Assembly (NCBI GenBank): GCA_003649715.1 | Contig: QMSS01000044.1 | Span: forward strand, 1-10,484 | Direction: 5' to 3' | DNA from: Thermoplasmata archaeon | GTDB taxonomy: Archaea > Thermoplasmatota > E2 > DHVEG-1 | Length of the DNA: 10,484 nucleotides | Shown here: positions 1 to 5,787 of the stretch, one piece after another | How the letters are laid out: the number at the start of each line of letters is the position of its first letter | Position numbering within the stretch: position 1 is the first letter of the stretch | Translations under genes and position numbers: made by a program | The notes under the pieces: model-generated | Seen by the model: the letters and a program-made list of their open reading frames with translations, nothing else | The model's database searches: none | What the model was told of the DNA's origin: nothing

Positions 1-245
1 CCATACTCTACACAATAGATCCAGGAGGAGGATAACATGTTTCCTCAAGTCAATACTTTATTCTTTATTCTCCTTAATTAATTTAGAATAGACTTATATT
101 CTCTATTTTTTAGTGAAAATCACCTATTTTTTATCTCCAACAGATAAGAAAGCCTGTTTTTCTCCATATCACAACCTATTTATACACTGTTTCTATCCTG
201 AAATTCTCTTATCTTAGGGTACCTTCGGAACTACTGGACATCATA
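1..245. other. Non-coding region left of the thermosome promoter
   Basis: I see no convincing gene here. One plus-strand frame is open from the left edge to a TAA at 33-35 (reading ILYTIDPGGG), so this could be the last codons of an upstream gene. The same bases form a strong SD-like run (GGAGGAGG, 24-31) before an ATG at 37 that opens only a 14-codon ORF ending at 81. A weak inverted repeat (AGAATA 85-90 / TATTCT 97-102) followed by a six-T run at 106-111 could end transcription of the upstream gene. The rest is A/T-rich with no tRNA-like fold or repeat that I could recognise. Confidence 0.35.
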
Positions 246-259
246 GAAAACTTTATATA
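246..259 (+). promoter_or_regulatory. Archaeal promoter (BRE + TATA box) of the thermosome gene
   Basis: A TTTATATA box at 252-259 is preceded by the purine-rich GAAAAC at 246-251, which suits a TFB recognition element. Archaeal start sites normally lie about 25 bases downstream of the TATA centre, which predicts transcription starting near 280-284. That leaves a leader of about 40 nt carrying a hairpin and the SD. Thermosome genes are usually strongly expressed and often heat-inducible. The assignment rests on sequence match and spacing only. Confidence 0.6.
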
Positions 260-280
260 GAAGTGTTAATATACCGTTCC

Positions 281-302
281 CAGTTTTTACTTTAAAAAAC
301 TG
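281..302 (+). promoter_or_regulatory. Inverted repeat at the predicted transcription start, touching the SD
   Basis: CAGTTTTT (281-288) and AAAAACTG (295-302) form a perfect 8-bp inverted repeat with a 6-nt loop. The repeat sits where transcription of the thermosome gene should begin, and its last base is the first G of the SD run GGAGGAGGT (302-310). As DNA it could be an operator for a repressor acting at the start site. As RNA it would be a 5'-terminal hairpin next to the ribosome binding site. Neither role is demonstrated. Confidence 0.4.
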
Positions 303-320
303 GAGGAGGTATAAAAAAAT

Positions 321-1979
321 ATGATGACAGGACAGCAACCTATAATAATACTAAAAGAGGGAACCAAAAGAGAAAAGGGAAAAGGAGCACAGCTGAACAA
401 CATAATGGCAGCACGTGCAATATCTGATGCGGTAAAGACAACCCTCGGACCCAAGGGCATGGACAAAATGCTGGTAGACTCAATGGGAGACGTAGTAGTA
501 ACCAACGACGGAGCAACCATTCTAAAGGAAATCGACGTAGAACATCCAGCAGCAAAAATGATCGTAGAAGTAGCAAAATCACAAGACGAAGAATGCGGTG
601 ACGGAACCACAACAGCAGTCATACTAACCGGTGAGCTACTACGATATGCTGGTGAGCTACTAGAACAAAACATCCATCCAACAGTCATAACACGCGGATA
701 CAAAATGGCTGCAGACAAAGCAGTAGAAGTACTAGACAAAATGGCTATACCCATAAAAGAAGGAGACAAAAAAATTCTAAAAAACATTGCAATGACCTCT
801 ATGGCCAGTAAAGGAGCAAGCGCTGCAAAAGAACTACTCGCCGATGTAGTTGTAGATGCAGTAACCAGCGTCGCTGAAAAAATAGATGGCAAAACCGTGG
901 TTGACATGGATAACATACAGATACAGAAAAAACAGGGCGGCAGCATAACAGACACAGCAATCATAAAAGGTATAATACTAGACAAAGAACGTGTACACGA
1001 GGGTATGCCCAGACTCATAAAAAATGCAAAGATTGCACTGGTAAACGCAGCATTAGAAGTAAAGAAAACAGAGGTAGACGCTAGAATACAAATCCAAGAT
1101 CCATCGCAGCTTCAGGCATTCCTCGACGAAGAAGAAGCAATGCTAAGAAAAATGGTAGACAAGATCAAAAAAAGTGGTGCAAACGTACTAATCTGCCAAA
1201 AAGGAATCGATGACATAGCACAACACTTCCTAGCCAAAGAAGGAATCTATGCAGTACGACGCGCCAAAAAAAGCGACATGGAAAAACTCGCTAAAGCAAC
1301 AGGTGCAAAAATAGTAGCAAACCTAGATGACCTATCACCAAAAGACCTTGGAAAAGCAGGAACCGTAGAAGAGAAAAAAATCGGCGACGACAAAATGACA
1401 TTTGTGACAGACTGCAAAAACCCCAAGGCAGTATCCATACTAATACGCGGTGGAACAGAACACATAGTAGATGAACTTGAACGTGGAATACATGACGCAC
1501 TATTCGTAGTCAAAGTAGCACTTGAAGACGGAAAAATGACCGCAGGTGGAGGCGCTGCAGCAACCGCAGTTGCAATGGCACTAAGAGAATACGCACCCTC
1601 TGTCGGTGGAAGAGAACAGATGGCCATCGAAGCATTCGCAGATGCAGTCGAAGTAGTACCTAAGACGTTATCAGAAAACGCTGGTCTAGACCCAATCGAC
1701 ATGATGCTAGAAATGCGCCGTATACACAAAAAGGGAAACAAATACGCAGGTATCGATGTGATAAACGGAAAAGTCAGCGACATGCTAAAAAACAATGTCA
1801 TAGAACCACTACGAGTAAGTGTAAACGAAATAAGAACATCATCAGAAGCCGCCACCATGATACTAAGGATCGACGACGTAATCGCCGCTAAAACCACAAC
1901 ACCAGGCACCGGCGGACCTGGCGGCAGTGGTGGACCAGGCGGCGGTATACCAGGTAGCAGCGGAATGGATGAATACTAA
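321..1979 (+). CDS. ths: Thermosome subunit (group II chaperonin, Hsp60/CCT family)
   Basis: This 552-residue protein is a full-length subunit of the archaeal ATP-driven folding chamber, which has a built-in lid and acts in the cytoplasm. Visible motifs in order: TLGPKGMDKM (41-50), NDGATIL (62-68), the ATPase loop GDGTTTAV (93-100) with catalytic Asp94, GGGA (409-412), the second expected catalytic Asp at 392 in GIHDALFVV, and ENAGLDPID (452-460). The middle third (about 215-370) fits the apical domain with its lid protrusion. The tail from about 529 is Gly/Pro/Ser-rich and ends GMDEY, as in archaeal thermosomes. ATG 321 lies 10 nt after the SD GGAGGAGGT; ATG 324 is an equally readable start one codon later. 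The Glu that usually follows GGGA by one residue is Ala414 here. It leads a cluster with grpE and dnaK but has its own promoter and an apparent terminator. Confidence 0.97.
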   Translation: MMTGQQPIIILKEGTKREKGKGAQLNNIMAARAISDAVKTTLGPKGMDKMLVDSMGDVVVTNDGATILKEIDVEHPAAKMIVEVAKSQDEECGDGTTTAVILTGELLRYAGELLEQNIHPTVITRGYKMAADKAVEVLDKMAIPIKEGDKKILKNIAMTSMASKGASAAKELLADVVVDAVTSVAEKIDGKTVVDMDNIQIQKKQGGSITDTAIIKGIILDKERVHEGMPRLIKNAKIALVNAALEVKKTEVDARIQIQDPSQLQAFLDEEEAMLRKMVDKIKKSGANVLICQKGIDDIAQHFLAKEGIYAVRRAKKSDMEKLAKATGAKIVANLDDLSPKDLGKAGTVEEKKIGDDKMTFVTDCKNPKAVSILIRGGTEHIVDELERGIHDALFVVKVALEDGKMTAGGGAAATAVAMALREYAPSVGGREQMAIEAFADAVEVVPKTLSENAGLDPIDMMLEMRRIHKKGNKYAGIDVINGKVSDMLKNNVIEPLRVSVNEIRTSSEAATMILRIDDVIAAKTTTPGTGGPGGSGGPGGGIPGSSGMDEY

Positions 1980-2048
1980 AAGAACACAATCCAATCAGTG
2001 ACAACAAAAAAAGCAAAAAACCACGACGTCACACCCTTCAGTGAACTC

Positions 2049-2082
2049 AAAAAATTTTCCTCAAAAATTTTTTTATTTTTTT
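2049..2082 (+). terminator. A/T-only hairpin with T-tracts after the thermosome gene
   Basis: Bases 2049-2058 (A6T4) and 2064-2073 (A4T6) can pair over 10 bp around a 5-nt loop. They merge into two seven-T runs at 2068-2074 and 2076-2082. Archaeal RNA polymerase terminates at such T-tracts even without a stable hairpin, so this probably ends or attenuates the thermosome transcript about 70-100 nt after its stop. The same T-rich stretch lies about 20-30 bp before the grpE ATG and could alternatively serve as a poor TATA element for a leaderless grpE transcript. Confidence 0.5.
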
Positions 2083-2100
2083 CAAAAAACAAATACAAAC

Positions 2101-2637
2101 ATGTCAGAAAAAAAAACCAGTGTAAAAAAGAAAACATCCGACAAGGAAAAAACTGAGTTACTACAAAAAAAAATACAAAAACTCGAGGAAGAAATACAAA
2201 AACTTCAAGAAGAACTTAAAGAGAAAAAAAACAAACTACTCCGCGCATACGCTGATTTCCAGAACTACCAGAAAAGAATGGAAAAAGAACTACACAACAT
2301 GGAGGAGGAAACCAAAAAAAAATATCTATCAGAGTTAATCGATCTTCATGAAATACTACAAAAAGCCTACGAAGATAAAAACCCGAAAGAAGGATTAAAA
2401 ATCATACTAAAAAACCTCAATAACCTACTTGAAAAAGAAAACATCAAAAGCATTGAATGCATAGGAAAACCATTCGATCACAACATCCACCATGCAATTT
2501 CCACAATAGAAAAAAATGACTGTAGAGAGGGAATCATAGTAGAGGAGGTAAAAAAAGGTTACATGATCGGAGACAAACTACTAAGACCCTCTCAGGTTAT
2601 AGTATGTCAAAAAAAGAAAAAAACAAAACCAAATTGA
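2101..2637 (+). CDS. grpE: GrpE, nucleotide-exchange factor of DnaK
   Basis: GrpE is the cytoplasmic dimeric cofactor that releases ADP from DnaK. From ATG 2101 the protein has 178 residues, close to the family norm. Residues 1-45 are Lys/Glu-rich and coiled-coil-like. RAYADFQNYQKRMEKE (48-63) is the GrpE helix signature. The C-terminal beta domain shows GKPFDHNIHHA (122-132) and the hallmark GIIVEEVKKGYMIGDKLLRP (144-163). The reading frame extends upstream to a GTG at 2041, but that would translate the T-tract terminator into a Phe-rich stretch with no family resemblance, so ATG 2101 is preferred. No SD precedes it, so the mRNA may be leaderless or translated weakly. dnaK follows after 59 bp on the same strand. 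Three runs of nine A lie inside the gene (2108-2116, 2165-2173, 2314-2322). GrpE in archaea is regarded as acquired from bacteria along with DnaK. Confidence 0.95.
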   Translation: MSEKKTSVKKKTSDKEKTELLQKKIQKLEEEIQKLQEELKEKKNKLLRAYADFQNYQKRMEKELHNMEEETKKKYLSELIDLHEILQKAYEDKNPKEGLKIILKNLNNLLEKENIKSIECIGKPFDHNIHHAISTIEKNDCREGIIVEEVKKGYMIGDKLLRPSQVIVCQKKKKTKPN

Positions 2638-2680
2638 AATAAAATTATGTTTTAGAAAAAAACCATAAAAAAAATATTTT

Positions 2681-2689
2681 GGGGGTGAT
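2681..2689 (+). promoter_or_regulatory. Near-consensus ribosome binding site of dnaK
   Basis: GGGGGTGAT differs at one base from GGAGGTGAT, the full complement of the archaeal 16S rRNA 3' end. It lies 7 nt before ATG 2697 and fixes the dnaK start. grpE just upstream has no SD, so the two genes of one complex appear to be initiated very differently. Confidence 0.8.
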
Positions 2690-2696
2690 ATAAACA

Positions 2697-4568
2697 ATGG
2701 GAAAGATCATAGGGATAGACTTAGGAACAACAAACTCTGAGGCAGCCATAATCGAAGGAGGAAAACCAACCATAATCAAAAGCGCCGAGGGACAACCATA
2801 CTTCCCCTCCGTAGTCGCATTCACTGAAGACGGCGAAATGCTTGTTGGAGAAGCAGCCAAACGACAGGCAGTCACAAACCCCGAGGGAACAATACAACGT
2901 ATAAAAAGAAAAATGGGAACCGGCGAAAAAGTAAGAATCCGAGGAAAAGAATACACCCCCGAACAAATATCTGCATTTATACTACAAAAGATAAAAAAAG
3001 ATGCAGAAGAATTCCTAGGAGAAACCATAAAAGACGCTGTCATCACAGTACCAGCATACTTCAACGACGACCAACGTCAGGCAACAAAAGACGCCGGAGC
3101 CATAGCAGGCCTAAACGTTAGACGAATAATAAACGAACCCACCGCTGCATCACTAGCATACGGCCTAGATAAAGAAGGAGACCACAAAATCGCAGTATAC
3201 GACCTAGGAGGCGGAACATTCGACATAACCATAATGGAAGTAGGCGAAGGAGTATTCGAAGTACTATCCACCAACGGAGACACACAACTCGGCGGATCAG
3301 ACATGGACCAAGCACTAGTAGACTACATAGCAGAAGAATTCAAAAAACAACACAACATCGACCTAAGAAAAGACCCCAAAGCACTACAACGCCTACTAGA
3401 AGCAGCAGAAAAAGCAAAAATAGAGCTGTCATCAACACTACAAACCGAAATAAACCTACCCTACATAACCATCACAAACAACGAACCAAAACACCTAGAA
3501 ACAAAAATCACACGCGCAAAATTCGAAGAAATAATCACACCCATAGTCGAAAAAACCGAACAACCATGCAGACAGGCACTAAAAGACGCAAAACTAAAAC
3601 CAGAAGACATAGACCACATAGTACTAGTAGGAGGAACCACCAGAATACCACTAGTAAGAAAAAAAGTAGAAGAAATATTCGGAAAAAAACCCAAAAGAGA
3701 CGTCGACCCAATGGAAAGCGTCGCAATAGGAGCAGCAATACAAGCAGGAATACTCTCCGGAGAAATAGACAAAGACATAGTACTACTAGACGTAACACCA
3801 CTAACACTAAGCGTAGAAACACTCGGCGGAATAGCAACCGAACTAATACCACGAAACACCACCATACCCACAAGAAAAAGCAAAATATTCTCAACAGCCA
3901 CTGACAACCAAACCAGCGTCGAAATACACATAGTACAAGGAGAAAGACCCATGGCCGCAGACAACAAAAGCCTAGGAAGATTCCACCTAGACGGAATACC
4001 ACCCGCACCCAGAGGAATACCACAAATAGAAGTAACATTCGACATAGACGCAGACGGCATACTAAACGTATCAGCAAAAGACCTCGGAACAGGAAAACAA
4101 CAATCCATACGAATCACCGGATCAACCAAACTATCACAAGAAGAAATAGAAAAAATGAAAAAAGAAGCCAAGGAACACGAAGAAGAAGACAAAAAAAGAA
4201 AAGAAAAAATAGAAATAAGAAACAATGGCGACGCAATGGCACACACCGCAGAAAAAACACTAAAAGAACTCAAAGACAAAATAACAAAAGAAGACAAAGA
4301 AAACATAGAAAAAGCACTAAAAGAACTCAGAGAAGCACTCACAGGAGACGACACACAAAAAATAAAAGACAAAACAGAAAAACTATCACAAGCCATACAA
4401 AAAGCATCAACAACAATCTACCAACAAGCAGCACAACAATACCAACAACAAAAAGAAGAAAAAAACAAAAACGAAACATGGACTGGACATCCATCATCAG
4501 GAAACAACAAAACCATAGATGCAGACTACAAAATAAAAGACGACAAAGAAAAAAAGAAACAACACTAG
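2697..4568 (+). CDS. dnaK: DnaK, Hsp70 molecular chaperone
   Basis: This 623-residue Hsp70 binds unfolded peptides in an ATP-controlled cycle with GrpE and a J-protein. All three family signatures are present: IDLGTTNS (7-14), YDLGGGTFDI (168-177) and VLVGGTTRIPLV (309-320). The conserved linker DVTPLTLS (365-372) joins the ATPase domain to the substrate-binding beta domain, and a helical lid runs from about 477 to 585. The region after GTIQRIKRKMG (64-74) passes straight to YTPEQISA (86-93). It therefore lacks the roughly 25-residue insert of proteobacterial DnaK and matches the short type found in Gram-positive bacteria and archaea. The end is Gln/Lys-rich; TIDADYKIKDDKEKK (606-620) recalls the bacterial tail but has KIK where EEV is usual. 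The likely partner grpE is 59 bp upstream. No dnaJ follows; a convergent UspA gene lies 11 bp away. Codons end overwhelmingly in A or C. Confidence 0.98.
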   Translation: MGKIIGIDLGTTNSEAAIIEGGKPTIIKSAEGQPYFPSVVAFTEDGEMLVGEAAKRQAVTNPEGTIQRIKRKMGTGEKVRIRGKEYTPEQISAFILQKIKKDAEEFLGETIKDAVITVPAYFNDDQRQATKDAGAIAGLNVRRIINEPTAASLAYGLDKEGDHKIAVYDLGGGTFDITIMEVGEGVFEVLSTNGDTQLGGSDMDQALVDYIAEEFKKQHNIDLRKDPKALQRLLEAAEKAKIELSSTLQTEINLPYITITNNEPKHLETKITRAKFEEIITPIVEKTEQPCRQALKDAKLKPEDIDHIVLVGGTTRIPLVRKKVEEIFGKKPKRDVDPMESVAIGAAIQAGILSGEIDKDIVLLDVTPLTLSVETLGGIATELIPRNTTIPTRKSKIFSTATDNQTSVEIHIVQGERPMAADNKSLGRFHLDGIPPAPRGIPQIEVTFDIDADGILNVSAKDLGTGKQQSIRITGSTKLSQEEIEKMKKEAKEHEEEDKKRKEKIEIRNNGDAMAHTAEKTLKELKDKITKEDKENIEKALKELREALTGDDTQKIKDKTEKLSQAIQKASTTIYQQAAQQYQQQKEEKNKNETWTGHPSSGNNKTIDADYKIKDDKEKKKQH

Positions 4569-4571
4569 AAG

Positions 4572-4579
4572 AAAAAAAA
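4572..4579 (-). terminator. T8 tract directly after the UspA gene stop
   Basis: Read on the minus strand, eight T residues immediately follow the TAG stop (4580-4582) of the UspA-family gene. Further T-rich stretches come from the A-rich, Lys-coding 3' end of dnaK. This fits an archaeal oligo-T terminator. No comparable plus-strand T-run follows dnaK, so the dnaK transcript may run on antisense to the UspA gene. Confidence 0.45.
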
Positions 4580-5023
4580 CTACATAAGAGGAACACCACC
4601 AGAAACATTCGGCTTTATAATCATAACAGAACAAGGCGCACGACGTAAAACCTCCTCAGAAACACTACCCAACAAAAACCTATCAATCCCCTTCTTACCA
4701 TGACTAGCCATCACAATAAGATCATCATCCCTAACAAATTTAACAATCTCATCAGCAGGAACACCCACAACCAACCTCGTAGTAACATTCACACCCACAC
4801 CCACAGCCTCCGCTATCCTCCTAAACTCCTCAAGAGCAGCCTCATTCTCCCTCATCAACCTCTCCTCAATAGCCACAGAAGCCACAAACCTATGAGAATC
4901 ACTAACATTTATTATAACCACATCCACACCAAGCAACCTAGCCAAATAAGCACCCTGCTCAGTAGCAACCTTCGAGGCATCCGACCTATCAACCGGTATC
5001 ACCACACGCTTTATACCATGCAT
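4580..5023 (-). CDS. UspA-family universal stress protein, ATP-binding type
   Basis: This 147-residue single-domain protein has the HUP-type alpha/beta fold of the universal stress family. It starts VVIPVDRSDASK (7-18) with the conserved Asp12 after strand 1. It ends with the ATP-loop pattern ASHGKKGIDRFLLGS (106-120) and then VLRRAPCSVMIIK (125-137). The usual pattern is G-x2-G-x9-G-S; here the first Gly is Ala106, while Gly109, Gly119 and Ser120 are kept, so ATP binding is likely. Such proteins act as small cytoplasmic stress-related nucleotide binders; the exact role is unknown. ATG 5023 is supported by AGAGGAG at 5037-5043, with a longish 13-nt spacer. The gene converges on dnaK. Its codons end mostly in T or G, the mirror image of dnaK, because the plus strand is A+C-rich here regardless of coding direction. 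Confidence 0.93.
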   Translation of the reverse strand: MHGIKRVVIPVDRSDASKVATEQGAYLARLLGVDVVIINVSDSHRFVASVAIEERLMRENEAALEEFRRIAEAVGVGVNVTTRLVVGVPADEIVKFVRDDDLIVMASHGKKGIDRFLLGSVSEEVLRRAPCSVMIIKPNVSGGVPLM

Positions 5024-5081
5024 AGCACAAAATACACTCCTCTAACCACTCACCACTATCTTCCTATCCGAATAAGAAAAC

Positions 5082-5101
5082 AAATAATAAAAGTTTTTAT
5101 C
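5082..5101 (-). promoter_or_regulatory. Candidate promoter of the UspA-family gene
   Basis: On the minus strand, TTTTATTAT lies within 5082-5093, preceded by GATAAAAAC (5093-5101), which is acceptable as a BRE. A start near 5060 would give a leader of about 37 nt containing the AGAGGAG SD. The match to the TTTAWATA consensus is only fair, in a very A/T-rich region. Confidence 0.35.
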
Positions 5102-5187
5102 AAACAAAGAAAAAAAACCAGACAAAATCCACTCAAAAAAAACACACATCCTAAAATCAAAAAAACCTAGATCCAAAAAAAACGTTA

Positions 5188-5198
5188 TTTTCATATAC
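5188..5198 (+). promoter_or_regulatory. Candidate promoter of the unknown gene at 5218
   Basis: TTTTCATATAC lies 20-30 bp before ATG 5218, and the centre of CATATA is about 24 nt upstream of the A of the ATG. This is the spacing expected for a leaderless archaeal transcript beginning at or next to the start codon. The preceding bases 5174-5183 are a purine-rich A-run that could act as a BRE. Confidence 0.45.
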
Positions 5199-5217
5199 TA
5201 ACAAACACATAAAAAGG

Positions 5218-5742
5218 ATGAGATATCACGTGAAGATAAAATCAAGAAATGAGATATTAAATGACATAATCAGAGATGCAAAAAAACACCCAACTGGATG
5301 GAAGGCAGCATTTGGAAGAGATGAAGAACTACTATCATATGACTACTACATCTTCAACCCCCGTATAGGGATCTACCTACTCAAAGAATATCAAAAAAAC
5401 CCATTTGATATAAAAGGAGTAGGAGCTAAAATAGCTAGACACATCGACAAAGACATAGAGAATATGATAAACAAAAAAACAGGAGACTTCGGCATAATAC
5501 AGGGCAACATCAGAAAAATACTAAAAAACATCGAAAAAGGAATACATCCACAAAAAATACTTGATGCAGCAATAAAAGGAAAATATGATCTAGGGCTAAA
5601 GATGCCTGTGAGGGGATACGCCTCAACATCAAAAGACACCTTCAGCCACCTAAAAGACATTTTGTCAGCAAAACACAAAGAACTTGACATCAAACTAGAA
5701 AAAATGATCTACGAAGATGGGATATACAACTCATACAGCTAA
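5218..5742 (+). CDS. Hypothetical protein, 174 residues, unrecognised family
   Basis: I do not recognise this protein. It is Lys-rich, soluble (no signal peptide or membrane segment) and looks mostly helical. A short element, FDIKGVGAKIARHIDKDI (63-80), resembles a helix-hairpin-helix (G-h-G) DNA-binding motif, but one motif is not enough for a call. The C-terminal third has GLKMPVRGYASTSKDTFSHL (126-145) and ends IYEDGIYNSYS. ATG 5218 has AAAAAGG directly against it, too close for an SD, but a TATA-like element at leaderless distance supports it. GTG 5230, with GGATGA about 7 nt upstream, is an alternative start giving 170 residues. The ORF sits alone between divergent UspA and convergent trpS, with its own apparent promoter and T-tract terminator. 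Its composition is less A+C-skewed than dnaK's. Ordinary codon use and clean flanking signals argue that it is real. Confidence 0.75.
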   Translation: MRYHVKIKSRNEILNDIIRDAKKHPTGWKAAFGRDEELLSYDYYIFNPRIGIYLLKEYQKNPFDIKGVGAKIARHIDKDIENMINKKTGDFGIIQGNIRKILKNIEKGIHPQKILDAAIKGKYDLGLKMPVRGYASTSKDTFSHLKDILSAKHKELDIKLEKMIYEDGIYNSYS

Positions 5743-5756
5743 GCTATTTCAACCAA

Positions 5757-5763
5757 TTTTTTT
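5757..5763 (+). terminator. T7 tract after the unknown gene
   Basis: A run of seven T begins 14 bases after the TAA stop at 5740-5742. It lies in the 45-bp gap between this gene and the convergent trpS, a typical position for an archaeal oligo-T terminator. No matching T-run serves trpS on the other strand within the gap. Confidence 0.5.
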
Positions 5764-5787
5764 GTACCCCTCAACCTTTTCCCCTTT

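Noticed and set aside
215..245. Possible tRNA T-arm or tetraloop near GGTACCTTCGGAACT
   Set aside because: The stem does not pair beyond two bases and no other tRNA arms are found nearby.
287..1018. 243-residue minus-strand ORF opposite the thermosome gene
   Set aside because: Antisense to a clear, full-length chaperonin; its Ser/Ile/Phe-rich product is the usual shadow of A-rich sense codons.
1247..1909. 220-residue minus-strand ORF opposite the thermosome C-terminal half
   Set aside because: Shadow of the same gene, with no RBS and a low-complexity hydrophobic product.
2041..2100. Upstream GTG start for grpE adding 20 residues
   Set aside because: It would translate the hairpin and T-tract terminator into a Phe-rich N-terminus unlike any GrpE; ATG 2101 gives normal length.
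2543..2564. SD-like GAGGAGGT with a following ATG late in grpE
   Set aside because: These bases encode the conserved VEEVKKGYM of GrpE; any downstream ORF would be just the grpE tail.
3566..3904. 112-residue plus-strand ORF in another frame of dnaK
   Set aside because: Thr/Arg/Asn/Lys-only low-complexity product inside a conserved Hsp70 domain.
3461..4396. 311-residue minus-strand ORF opposite dnaK
   Set aside because: Stop-free only because of the strand composition and codon bias of dnaK; the Ser/Phe-rich product has no motif.
4700..5170. 156-residue plus-strand ORF opposite the UspA gene and its promoter
   Set aside because: Its His/Asn/Thr/Pro-rich product arises from the A+C-rich strand and overlaps a recognisable UspA gene.
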